Shown one piece after another: positions 53,619 to 61,865 of a DNA stretch of 64,000 nucleotides. The notes beneath the pieces are model-generated. The model searched no databases, was not told the origin of the DNA, and was given only the letters and a program-made list of their open reading frames with translations. Location of the stretch: assembly GCF_009646115.1 (NCBI RefSeq), contig NZ_CP045720.1:2108001-2172000 (forward strand). Direction: 5' to 3'. The first letter of the stretch is position 1. Every line of letters begins with the position of its first letter. A program made the position numbers and the translations under genes. The DNA is from Pantoea eucalypti (GTDB lineage: Bacteria > Pseudomonadota > Gammaproteobacteria > Enterobacterales > Enterobacteriaceae).

Positions 53619-54773
53619 ATGATTACGAACCGGGTTCGTCAGGGTTTAACCCTCTTAGGGATGGTACTGCTCATCACTCAACTGAGCGGCTGCGACAAGG
53701 GTGTGGCGCAAAACGCCCCGCCGCCACCGCCTGAAGTGAGCGCCGCACCCGTGCTGATCAAGCCAGTCAGTCAGTGGGACAACTTCAATGGACGAGTGGA
53801 AGCAGTGCAAAGCGTGCAGTTGCGTCCGCGCGTCTCGGGCTACATCGACTCGGTTAACTATCGGGAAGGCGATGAAGTCAAAAAAGGTCAGGTGTTGTTT
53901 ACAATTGATGACCGGAGTTACCGCGCGGCGCTGGAGCAGGCCAAAGCGGAACTGGCTCGTGCACTCAGCCAGGCGAGTCTGGCCCGCAGTGAGTCCGGCC
54001 GCAGCGAGAAGCTGATCGGCACACAGGCGATTTCCCGCGAGGCGTGGGAACAGCGTCGTTCTGCTGCCAGTCAGGCGCAGGCCGATGTGCTGGCCGCAGA
54101 AGCCGCGGTCGATATGGCGCAGCTTAACCTGGACTTTACCCGCGTCACCGCACCGATTGATGGTCGCGCCAGCCGCGCGCAGATCACCGCTGGTAACCTG
54201 GTCACCGCTGGCGACAGCGCCAGCGTGCTGACCACGCTGGTGTCGCAGCAGCAGATGTATGTCTACTTCGATGTCGATGAGAACACGTTCCTCAACTATC
54301 AGGCGATGGCGCGTCAGGGCCAGCAGCGTCATGCGCTGCCGGTCGAGATTGCGCTGGTTGGCGAACAGGGTTTTCCGCATCAGGGCAAAATCGATTTCAC
54401 GGATAACCAGCTGACCGCCAGCACGGGCACTATTCGGATGCGCGCCCTGCTCGACAATCAACAGCGTCAGTTTACGCCGGGTCTGTTTGCCCGCGTGCGT
54501 CTGCCAGGCAGCGCGCAGTTCGAGGCGGTGCTGATCGATGATAAAGCGGTGTTAACCGACCAGGATCGGAAATATGTCTACGTGGTGGATGGAGAAGGCA
54601 AAGCGCAGCGGCGCGATATCCAGCCCGGAGCGATGATAGATGGCCTGCGTATTGTTAAGTCGGGTCTGCACGCCGGTGACAAGGTAATCATCGCCGGTCT
54701 GCAAAAAGTGTTTATGCCCGGCATGCCGGTCACTGCTCAGCAGGTCGCCATGCGTGCGGCAGCCGCTCAATAA
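53619..54773 (+). CDS. oqxA: OqxA-like RND efflux periplasmic adaptor
   Basis: A 384-residue membrane-fusion lipoprotein (lipobox QLSGC, Cys25). It has biotinyl-lipoyl halves (VQLRPRVSGYIDSVNYREGDEVKKGQVLFTIDDR, LNLDFTRVTAPIDGRAS), a helical hairpin and the conserved FTPGLFARVRLPG. The sequence is close to Klebsiella OqxA throughout. It links the RND pump to an outer-membrane channel, which is not encoded here. The start at 53619 begins the lipoprotein signal. Confidence 0.9.
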   Translation: MITNRVRQGLTLLGMVLLITQLSGCDKGVAQNAPPPPPEVSAAPVLIKPVSQWDNFNGRVEAVQSVQLRPRVSGYIDSVNYREGDEVKKGQVLFTIDDRSYRAALEQAKAELARALSQASLARSESGRSEKLIGTQAISREAWEQRRSAASQAQADVLAAEAAVDMAQLNLDFTRVTAPIDGRASRAQITAGNLVTAGDSASVLTTLVSQQQMYVYFDVDENTFLNYQAMARQGQQRHALPVEIALVGEQGFPHQGKIDFTDNQLTASTGTIRMRALLDNQQRQFTPGLFARVRLPGSAQFEAVLIDDKAVLTDQDRKYVYVVDGEGKAQRRDIQPGAMIDGLRIVKSGLHAGDKVIIAGLQKVFMPGMPVTAQQVAMRAAAAQ

Positions 54774-54785
54774 TTCGAGGCCGCT

Positions 54786-57700
54786 ATGGACTTTTCCCGC
54801 TTTTTTATCGACCGGCCAATTTTTGCTGCGGTGCTGTCGATCCTGATTTTTGTCACCGGCGTCATTTCCATCCCGTTACTGCCGATCAGTGAATATCCCG
54901 ACGTCGTGCCACCCAGTGTGCAGGTGCGTGCTGAGTATCCTGGCGCTAACCCGAAGGTGATTGCAGACTCCGTGGCGACGCCACTGGAAGAGGCGATTAA
55001 CGGCGTCGAGAACATGATGTACATGAAGTCTGTGGCCGGTTCGGACGGCGTGCTAGTGACTACCGTCACCTTCCGTCCTGGCACCGATCCCGATCAGGCA
55101 CAGGTGCAGGTGCAGAACCGCGTGGCACAGGCGGAAGCCCGTCTGCCGGAAGATGTGCGTCGTCTGGGGGTAACAACCCAGAAGATGTCGCCGACCCTGA
55201 CGCTGGTCGTCCACATGTTCTCACCCAACAATACCTATGATTCGCTCTACCTGCGTAACTACGCCACGCTGAAGGTGAAAGATGAGCTTGCGCGTCTGCC
55301 GGGCGTCGGTCAGATCCAGATTTTCGGCGCAGGCGAATATGCGATGCGCGTCTGGCTTGATCCCAACAAAGTCGCGGCGCGTGGTCTGACCGCCTCTGAT
55401 GTGGTGACGGCGATGCAGGAGCAGAACGTGCAGGTTTCTGCCGGTCAGTTGGGTGCCGAGCCACTGAAAAAGCAGAGCGATTTCCTGCTGTCGATCAACA
55501 CGCAGGGACGTCTGGAGAGCGAGCAGGAATTCGGCGACATCATCCTGAAAACCTCAGAAGATGGTTCACTGGTGCGCCTGCGTGATGTGGCGCGGATTGA
55601 GATGGGTTCAGGCAGTTATGCCCTGCGCTCGCAGCTGAATAACAAAGACGCCGTTGGTATTGGTATCTTCCAGGCGCCTGGTGCTAACGCCATTGACCTC
55701 TCTAATGCGGTTCGCGCCAAAATGGATGAGCTGGCGACCCGCTTCCCCAACGATGTGAAATGGGCCGCGCCTTATGACCCGACGGTGTTTGTCCGGGACT
55801 CGATCAAAGCGGTGGTTCAGACTCTGCTTGAAGCGGTGATCCTGGTCGTGCTGGTAGTGATTCTGTTCCTGCAGACCTGGCGCGCCTCGATCATTCCGTT
55901 GCTGGCGGTGCCGGTTTCTATCGTCGGTACGTTTAGCGTGCTTTATCTGCTCGGCTTCTCGCTGAACACCCTGAGCCTGTTTGGGCTGGTGCTGGCGATT
56001 GGTATCGTGGTGGATGACGCCATTGTGGTGGTGGAGAACGTCGAACGTAATATTGAGATGGGACTTTCGCCACGTGCTGCGGCGCATCAGGCAATGCGAG
56101 AGGTCTCCGGGCCGATCATTGCGATTGCGCTGGTGCTGTGCGCAGTGTTTGTGCCGATGGCGTTTCTGTCGGGCGTTACCGGGCAGTTCTACAAACAGTT
56201 TGCCACCACCATTGCGATCTCCACGGTGATCTCCGCCATTAACTCGCTGACGCTCTCGCCTGCGCTGGCAGCGATGCTGCTGAAAGGTCATGATGCGCCG
56301 AAAGATCGGTTAACGCGGATCATTGACGCGCTGTTTGGCTGGCTGTTCCGTCCGTTTAACCGCTTCTTCCAGCGCAGTGCGCATGGCTATGAATCACTGG
56401 TCGGTCGCACGCTGCGTCGCCGTGGTGCGGTGTTTGGTGTGTATGTGCTGCTGCTGGCCGGTGCTGGTTTTATGTTCCACACCGTGCCAGGTGGATTTAT
56501 CCCAACACAGGATAAGCTCTACCTGATTGGTGGCGTGAAGATGCCGGAAGGCTCGTCACTGGCGCGCACCGATGAAGTGATTCGTAAGATGAGTGAAATC
56601 GGTATGCAGACCGAAGGCGTCGCCTATGCGGTGGCGTTCCCCGGCCTGAATGCGTTGCAGTTCACTAATACGCCAAACAGCGGAACGGTCTTCTTCGGCC
56701 TGAAACCGTTTAATGAGCGCAAACATACGGCAGCGGAGATCAACGCGGAGATCAATGCGAAGATCTCGCAAATCCAGCAAGGGTTTGGCTTCTCAATTAT
56801 GCCACCGCCGATTCTGGGGCTGGGTCAGGGTTCCGGTTATTCGCTCTATGTGCAGGACCGTGCCGGTCTGGGCTATGGCGCATTGCAGACGGCAATCAAT
56901 ACGCTGTCGGGCAGCATCATGCAGACTCCAGGGATGCACTTCCCTATCTCCTCCTATCAGGCCAACGTTCCGCAGCTTGATGTGAAGGTTGATCGGGATA
57001 AAGCCAAGGCACAGGGCGTGTCGCTGACTGCCCTGTTCAGCACATTGCAGACCTATCTTGGCTCGTCCTATGTGAATGACTTCAACCGCTTTGGCCGCAC
57101 CTGGCGTGTAATGGCGCAGGCGGATGGCGATTTCCGCGACAGCGTGGAAGATATTGCTAACCTGCGCACCCGAAACGACCGCGGTGAGATGGTGCCGATT
57201 GGCAGCATGGTTAACATCACCACCACCTATGGCCCCGACCCGGTGATCCGCTATAACGGCTATCCGGCGGCGGATTTGATTGGTGATGCCGACCCGCGCG
57301 TGCTCTCTTCAGCGCAGGCAATGAGCCAGCTTGAGGCGATGTCCGGTCAGCTGTTGCCGAACGGCATGAACATCGAGTGGACTGACCTGAGTTATCAGCA
57401 GTCAACTCAGGGCAATACCGCGCTGATTGTCTTCCCGATGGCTGTCCTGCTGGCGTTCCTGGTGCTGGCGGCGCTTTATGAGAGCTGGACGCTGCCGCTG
57501 GCGGTGATCCTGATTGTCCCTATGACGATGCTCTCTGCGCTGTTTGGCGTCTGGCTGACCGGCGGTGACAACAACGTCTTCGTGCAGGTCGGACTGGTGG
57601 TGCTGATGGGGCTGGCCTGTAAGAACGCGATTCTTATCGTGGAGTTTGCACGGGAGCTGGAGATTCAGGGCAAAGGCATTGTGGAAGCGGCGCTGGAAGC

Positions 57701-57938
57701 GTGTCGCCTGCGTCTGCGTCCGATTGTGATGACCTCCATCGCCTTTATCGCCGGCACCATCCCGCTGATTCTGGGTGAAGGCGCAGGTGCAGAAGTGCGC
57801 GGCGTGACCGGCATCACCGTCTTCTCCGGTATGCTCGGCGTGACCTTGTTCGGCCTGTTCCTGACGCCGGTGTTCTATGTCGCCCTGCGCAAACTGGTGA
57901 CGCGCCGGTCTGGCAATGCAGAGTCAGTGACGGTGTAA
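54786..57938 (+). CDS. oqxB: OqxB-like RND multidrug efflux transporter
   Basis: A 1050-residue HAE1-family RND pump that starts MDFSRFFIDRPIFAAVLSIL and has 12 helices. The proton-relay motif is GIVVDDAIVVVENVERN (helix 4), and the usual GLACKNAILIVEFARELE and GGFIPTQDKLYL are present. It lies 12 bases after the adaptor gene, and the pair matches oqxAB. Such pumps expel quinolones, phenicols, dyes and plant phenolics using proton flow. A strong terminator follows. Confidence 0.92.
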   Translation: MDFSRFFIDRPIFAAVLSILIFVTGVISIPLLPISEYPDVVPPSVQVRAEYPGANPKVIADSVATPLEEAINGVENMMYMKSVAGSDGVLVTTVTFRPGTDPDQAQVQVQNRVAQAEARLPEDVRRLGVTTQKMSPTLTLVVHMFSPNNTYDSLYLRNYATLKVKDELARLPGVGQIQIFGAGEYAMRVWLDPNKVAARGLTASDVVTAMQEQNVQVSAGQLGAEPLKKQSDFLLSINTQGRLESEQEFGDIILKTSEDGSLVRLRDVARIEMGSGSYALRSQLNNKDAVGIGIFQAPGANAIDLSNAVRAKMDELATRFPNDVKWAAPYDPTVFVRDSIKAVVQTLLEAVILVVLVVILFLQTWRASIIPLLAVPVSIVGTFSVLYLLGFSLNTLSLFGLVLAIGIVVDDAIVVVENVERNIEMGLSPRAAAHQAMREVSGPIIAIALVLCAVFVPMAFLSGVTGQFYKQFATTIAISTVISAINSLTLSPALAAMLLKGHDAPKDRLTRIIDALFGWLFRPFNRFFQRSAHGYESLVGRTLRRRGAVFGVYVLLLAGAGFMFHTVPGGFIPTQDKLYLIGGVKMPEGSSLARTDEVIRKMSEIGMQTEGVAYAVAFPGLNALQFTNTPNSGTVFFGLKPFNERKHTAAEINAEINAKISQIQQGFGFSIMPPPILGLGQGSGYSLYVQDRAGLGYGALQTAINTLSGSIMQTPGMHFPISSYQANVPQLDVKVDRDKAKAQGVSLTALFSTLQTYLGSSYVNDFNRFGRTWRVMAQADGDFRDSVEDIANLRTRNDRGEMVPIGSMVNITTTYGPDPVIRYNGYPAADLIGDADPRVLSSAQAMSQLEAMSGQLLPNGMNIEWTDLSYQQSTQGNTALIVFPMAVLLAFLVLAALYESWTLPLAVILIVPMTMLSALFGVWLTGGDNNVFVQVGLVVLMGLACKNAILIVEFARELEIQGKGIVEAALEACRLRLRPIVMTSIAFIAGTIPLILGEGAGAEVRGVTGITVFSGMLGVTLFGLFLTPVFYVALRKLVTRRSGNAESVTV

Positions 57939-57954
57939 ACCACAGAAGTTAATC

Positions 57955-57982
57955 AGGGCGATCAACTGATCGCCCTTTTTTT
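57955..57982 (+). terminator. Terminator of the oqxAB-like operon
   Basis: AGGGCGATCA and TGATCGCCCT form a long stem with a tight loop, followed by seven T's, 17 bases after the oqxB stop. Confidence 0.9.
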
Positions 57983-58023
57983 ATTTGTGATTCACTGATT
58001 GCCTGTCAATCCGGCTTCGCGGG

Positions 58024-58380
58024 TTAACGCTGACTTAATTTTTCATTCAGCGTTTCAATGATAAACGCATTGAGTGAGGTTTCATTTTCAGCTGCCGCCT
58101 GAGTCAGGCGCTCTCCCAGCGATTCAGGGTATCGCAGCGTGAAGGTTTTGATTTTTTCCTGCTCAGCGTAAGGATTGATGCCGGAGGCTGCACAATCTTC
58201 CAGGTATTCGCGCAGCGAAATGTCGCCCTCTTTGTAGAGGCCCTGTACGCTGTCAGAGACAAAATCACAGTAACCTGACAGGCCAGTAAAGCGTCCACGG
58301 AACATGTTGAGTTCGGGGACATAGGTGATCACCGCGGGTTGCCCGGCGACGGTGATTGATGAATTTGAACGATTATTCAT
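58024..58380 (-). CDS. hicB: HicB antitoxin
   Basis: A 118-residue antitoxin. The N-terminal partially degraded RNase-H-like domain (VITYVPELNMFRGRFTGLSGYCDFVSDSVQGLYKEGDISLREYLEDC) is followed by a C-terminal ribbon-helix-helix ([36 protein letters not shown]). It binds HicA and represses the operon. The start overlaps hicA by 8 bases. Confidence 0.9.
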   Translation of the reverse strand: MNNRSNSSITVAGQPAVITYVPELNMFRGRFTGLSGYCDFVSDSVQGLYKEGDISLREYLEDCAASGINPYAEQEKIKTFTLRYPESLGERLTQAAAENETSLNAFIIETLNEKLSQR

Positions 58381-58591
58381 AGGGATCAACTCCAATACTT
58401 TCCAGCCATTCGCGCAGATTAACAACAGCACCTCTGTCGGTGTCTGGCGAAGGATGCGGCCGGTGAAAACGCGCTATTTTTCCTCTGAGAAGAAAGCGGG
58501 CCCTTGAACCCCTGCCTTCTTTAATCTCACCACCCAGCGCCCTGATTATTGACTCAACTGCCAGCCATTTCAGTCCGCACGGTGGGGGCAT
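58373..58591 (-). CDS. hicA: HicA mRNA-interferase toxin, unusual 5' end
   Basis: A 72-residue reading with the HicA core: the dsRBD-like fold EGRGSRARFLL, catalytic-type His in ARFHRPHPSP, then VVNLREWLESIGV. Upstream of the ATG at 58591 the frame continues as TEKQREILAQIFQ, which looks like the normal HicA N-terminus. However, no ATG, GTG or TTG opens it before an in-frame stop; an ATT precedes TEKQ. The full toxin may therefore start at a rare codon, or the gene may have lost its start and make a short form. Confidence 0.75.
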   Translation of the reverse strand: MPPPCGLKWLAVESIIRALGGEIKEGRGSRARFLLRGKIARFHRPHPSPDTDRGAVVNLREWLESIGVDPYE

Positions 58592-58789
58592 TTGAAAAAT
58601 CTGCGCCAGTATTTCACGCTGTTTTTCCGTAATTCCCTGACAACGGCGTTCACCCTGACCTCCGTGACTTCATCCTGTGAAGTCATTCTATTGCTACGCG
58701 GTAAGAGTTCAAGATGGAATTTTCGGAAAGAAGGCCTGCATTGCAGGTTTGGCAAAGAAGTGGCTCAGAAATGGACGTTCAGCAGGCAT

Positions 58790-58812
58790 AAAAAAAGCCG
58801 CTATCAGCGGCT
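58790..58812 (-). terminator. Terminator of the Rrf2 gene
   Basis: Leftward, AGCCGCT-GAT-AGCGGCT is followed by at least six T's. The stem overlaps the last codons of the Rrf2 gene. A shorter T-run on the other strand makes it possibly bidirectional. Confidence 0.85.
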
Positions 58813-59298
58813 CTTTTTGCAGAGGTCATCAATCTCTTCGGGTTCAGGCTCTGGCACGGCAGTGCAGTTGCTGGTATCGCGTACCTTCAGCTCATTCAGC
58901 GCGTCTGCCACGGTGCGTTTTGCCAGCACATCCAGCGACGCCTGCTCGGCTTCATCAGCTATCGACTTAAAGTACCAGCAGAGGTTGGCACTGACCAGAC
59001 AGCGCGGTGCGACATCGGGACGCGCGGCCCAGATCTTTTTGTCTTCAATGACGGAGACATAGATATCCCGCAGGGTAATTTCCGCAGCAGGACGGCCCAG
59101 GTGAATGGAGCCTGTACGGCCCAGCGTCGAGACGATAATGCCGTCACGGGTCAGCGGAACCATTAATTTTCGTATGAAACTGGGATTCGCTTCAAGCCCG
59201 TAGGCCAGAATCGCGCTGGTAGAGCGTTTACCCATCTGCTCCGCCATCGCTACGCTCAGAACCATTTGCAAAGCTGTCGGGAAGCGATAATCAAGCAT
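58804..59298 (-). CDS. Rrf2-family transcriptional regulator
   Basis: A 164-residue protein with the Rrf2 winged helix (YRFPTALQMVLSVAMAEQMGKRSTSAILAYGLEANPSFIRKLMVPLTRDGIIVSTLGRTGSIHLGRPAAEITLRDIYVSV). It has Cys residues in the second half, but not the three-Cys cluster spacing of IscR/NsrR. The ATG at 59298 has AGGATAAAG upstream; the longer frame to 59430 does not fit. It closes with an acidic tail (PEPEPEEIDD). Confidence 0.85.
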   Translation of the reverse strand: MLDYRFPTALQMVLSVAMAEQMGKRSTSAILAYGLEANPSFIRKLMVPLTRDGIIVSTLGRTGSIHLGRPAAEITLRDIYVSVIEDKKIWAARPDVAPRCLVSANLCWYFKSIADEAEQASLDVLAKRTVADALNELKVRDTSNCTAVPEPEPEEIDDLCKKSR

Positions 59299-59490
59299 TT
59301 CTTTATCCTGAGTTGCGGTGGATCTTATTGTTTTATTGCCGCATAAGTGAACAATCAATGAGCAATAAATATAACAAACACTGTTGCTTTTTTGAAGCAA
59401 GCCAGCGGTGACAAGGCACGTATTCACCAAAGGCGGAGGCCCGATAGCACAAGGTGCTTAGCCTGCTAACGGCCCGCTTCTCTCAAAACT

Positions 59491-59508
59491 TGATAGCCCC
59501 TGCTATCG
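59491..59508 (-). terminator. Weak hairpin at the end of the MFS gene
   Basis: Leftward, GATAGC-AGGG-GCTATC overlaps the stop codon of the MFS gene and is followed by AAGTTTTGAG. The T-run is short, so terminator function is doubtful. Confidence 0.4.
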
Positions 59509-60690
59509 GGCGGTGGTGACCGATACCGCCGGTAATCGCTGCTTCAGCGCCATAACCAGTACCACGTTAAAGATTGCTAAGGTGCAAAGCAACCACAGCG
59601 TCGCCGGCGCGCCCATTCTTTCAAACACATATCCGCCAATCAGCGGTGTCAGCGCCTGTCCCATTAATGCCGGGCGGGCCATTTTGCCCACCACGATTGC
59701 GTAAGATTCTGGTTTGACCATCACCAGCGGCAAAGTTCCGCGCACGATGGCACGTAAGCCATTTCCTGCGCCATACAACACCATGCTCAGTATCGCCATC
59801 TGTGGAAAGATCGCCAGCAACAGCAAGCCTGCGGCGACCAGTCCGACGGAGAAAAAGGTGGTTCGAATGGGATGACTGCGCTTAAAGGCGATGTCGACGA
59901 GTCGGGATCCCACCTGACACGGACCCATCACAGCACTGATCGCCAGCGCCGAGGTCAGCGTATGGCCCGTCGCCTGCAACAAAGCGATGAGCTGGACCGA
60001 AATCGCTGTCATGATCACGGACGCCAGCGTAAAAATGGCGCACAGTAGCCAGAACAGCGCAGGTTCGATCTCCGCTGAGGCAGGCTCCCTGCTCCGTCTT
60101 TTCACAGGCTGCTTCGCGTGGTTTGCCGGTATGGCAAACAGATAAGCAGGCAAAACGCAGACCACCATCATGGCTGCAATAATCAACGTGGCATCCCGCC
60201 AGCCAAAGCCGTGAATTAACAACGCCGTGCCTGGCCAGACCAGCGTGGTGCAGAAGCCCGAAATCAGTGTAATGCTGGTAATCGCGGAACGCGCCTTACC
60301 GCCATAGCAGGTGCCGAGGGTGGCAAACAGCGCATCATAGAGGCCCATCGCCATTCCGATGCCAATAATTACCCATGCGAACAGAAACAGCGGCAGCGTG
60401 ACGCTGTAAGCCATTATCACCAGCCCCACCGCCATCACGACGCCACTCAGTGCCAGCAGCAGGCGGCCACCGGTTCGGGCGATAATTCTGCCCGCCAGCG
60501 GTGACAGCAGGCCCGACACCAGAATGCCGGTTGATAGCGCGCCGTAAATCCACTGCTGTGACCAGCCGGTCTCTGCGGCAATCGGATTCGCCATTACCGC
60601 CATCAGGTAGAACGACCCGCCCCAGGAAAGTATCTGTACCCAGCCAAGGGTAAAAATGGCGGCGATGCCGGGTTTGATGTTCTGATTCAC
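59503..60690 (-). CDS. MFS transporter
   Basis: A 395-residue inner-membrane protein with 12 predicted helices (LGWVQILSWGGSFYLMAVMANPIAAETGWSQQWIYGALSTGILVSGLLSPLAGRIIARTGGR at the N-terminus). It belongs to the oxalate/monocarboxylate-like or YbfB-like MFS groups; substrate unknown. GTG at 60690 has GGAGAG at good spacing. An ATG at 60705 gives five more residues but lacks a ribosome site. Confidence 0.82.
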   Translation of the reverse strand: MNQNIKPGIAAIFTLGWVQILSWGGSFYLMAVMANPIAAETGWSQQWIYGALSTGILVSGLLSPLAGRIIARTGGRLLLALSGVVMAVGLVIMAYSVTLPLFLFAWVIIGIGMAMGLYDALFATLGTCYGGKARSAITSITLISGFCTTLVWPGTALLIHGFGWRDATLIIAAMMVVCVLPAYLFAIPANHAKQPVKRRSREPASAEIEPALFWLLCAIFTLASVIMTAISVQLIALLQATGHTLTSALAISAVMGPCQVGSRLVDIAFKRSHPIRTTFFSVGLVAAGLLLLAIFPQMAILSMVLYGAGNGLRAIVRGTLPLVMVKPESYAIVVGKMARPALMGQALTPLIGGYVFERMGAPATLWLLCTLAIFNVVLVMALKQRLPAVSVTTAR

Positions 60691-60807
60691 AAGGGGTCTC
60701 TCCATTAGCAGGCGAACCGTTTTATAACATGTTCTGCGATAAGCCAAAATGCGTGATCTCCTTTTCGCTGGCAGGCCAGACAGACCGCACGGTTTTTTGA
60801 TTAAACC

Positions 60808-60830
60808 TTATAGTATGTTGTAACTATATG
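60808..60830 (+). promoter_or_regulatory. Ter replication-arrest site (tus-distal)
   Basis: The core GTATGTTGTAACTA (60813-60826) is identical to E. coli TerB, with the preceding A also matching. It lies 62 bases upstream of tus, where TerB lies in E. coli and where bound Tus represses its own gene. By the C6-lock rule the fork-blocking face is the left end. Confidence 0.92.
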
Positions 60831-60860
60831 GCGCTTGCATCCTTCCGACGCTTCTGCCAC

Positions 60861-60883
60861 ATTGTGGACGTTGTAACTATGGA
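60861..60883 (+). promoter_or_regulatory. Second Ter-like site, tandem, overlapping the tus ribosome site
   Basis: GGACGTTGTAACTA (60866-60879) keeps the Ter G-N-R-N-GTTGTAACTA core, 53 bases from the first site and in the same direction. Its right end runs into GGAGG (60881-60885), the tus ribosome-binding site. Flanking bases are less well conserved than in the first site. Confidence 0.65.
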
Positions 60884-60891
60884 GGCACAAC

Positions 60892-61821
60892 ATGACGCGC
60901 TATGACTTAGTGGCTGATATGCATCAGTGTGTTAACGATCTGGAACTGGCACTGGGTGAATTGCGTCAGCAGATTGAAGCGACACCCTTGCTGATCGCCC
61001 GTGTCTTCAGCCTGCCGCCGGTGGTGAAAGGCCGCGAACATGAGGCGATTACCCGGATTGCCGTTGAGCAGCATCTCGGTGAGCGCGCGTTAAAGATGGC
61101 GCTTGACCACTACTGCCGCCTTTTTATGCAGCACCAGTCTGAACAGCTGAGCACGAAAGCAGCCGTACGCTTACCCGGCGCACTCTGTATTGAATGTGAT
61201 GCGCAACAGGAAGCGGAAATCGTCTCGCTGGTCGAACTTATCAACCAGCTGAAAGCAAGGCTGGAGCAGCTGATTACCGTGGATTCAGGGCTGCCGAGTG
61301 AAGCGCGTTTTGAGTTTGTCCACCAGCACCTGCGCGGGCTGATTACCCTGAATGCCTATCGCACCATTACCCTGCTGAGCGCGCCAGACAGCCTGCGTTT
61401 CGGCTGGGCCAACAAGCACATTATCAAGAATCTCAGGCGCGAAGAGGTGATCGCCCAGCTGGAAAAAAGCCTGAAGTCGGGACGGGCGAAGGCACCGTGG
61501 TCACGGGAACAGTGGGCGGAAAAAGTGCAGGAAGAGCTGGCAAGCGTACGCGCCCTGCCCGCTTCGGCACGGCTGAAAATCAAGCGTCCCGTAAAAGTTC
61601 AGCCGGTGGCTCGTGTCTGGCGCGCGGATGAACAGAAGCAAACGCAACTCGCCTGCCCGTCGCCAATACTGGTGATCTGTCGCGATCGCACTCAGGTTCC
61701 GGCGCTGGGCGAGTTACTCAATTACGACGCCGATAACATAACGCATCGTCATAAACCGGCCGCTGAGCCACTGAATTTGCTGATACCCCGCCTGCATCTG
61801 TGGGTTGATTGCCCCCTCTGA
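60892..61821 (+). CDS. tus: Tus, replication terminus site-binding protein
   Basis: A 309-residue Tus protein (YDLVADMHQCVNDLELALGELRQQIE, RLPGALCIEC, FVHQHLRGLITLNAYRTITLL, SLRFGWANKHIIKNL, WSREQWAEKVQEELASVRALPASARLKIKRPVKVQPVARVW, ending RLHLWVDCPL). It binds Ter sites as a monomer and stops the DnaB helicase in one direction. GGAGG lies just before the ATG. The two Ter sites upstream point to autorepression. Confidence 0.95.
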   Translation: MTRYDLVADMHQCVNDLELALGELRQQIEATPLLIARVFSLPPVVKGREHEAITRIAVEQHLGERALKMALDHYCRLFMQHQSEQLSTKAAVRLPGALCIECDAQQEAEIVSLVELINQLKARLEQLITVDSGLPSEARFEFVHQHLRGLITLNAYRTITLLSAPDSLRFGWANKHIIKNLRREEVIAQLEKSLKSGRAKAPWSREQWAEKVQEELASVRALPASARLKIKRPVKVQPVARVWRADEQKQTQLACPSPILVICRDRTQVPALGELLNYDADNITHRHKPAAEPLNLLIPRLHLWVDCPL

Positions 61822-61823
61822 AT

Positions 61824-61847
61824 AAAAAAGGCCAGCATCTGCTGGCC
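61824..61847 (-). terminator. Terminator between tus and fumC
   Basis: Leftward, GGCCAGCA-GA-TGCTGGCC is followed by six T's, 19 bases past the fumC stop. It also lies three bases past the tus stop on the other strand, where the T-run is poor. Confidence 0.8.
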
Positions 61848-61865
61848 TCTGACTCATCCTGAATA

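Noticed and set aside
58570..58755. Frame overlapping the hicA start as a separate gene
   Set aside because: No recognised domain, and it mostly shadows hicA. At most it is a coupling frame.
59439..59476. Imperfect inverted repeat GGCC-TAGCA with TGCTA-GGCC between the Rrf2 and MFS genes
   Set aside because: Several mismatches and no supporting T-run or regulator context. It could be chance.
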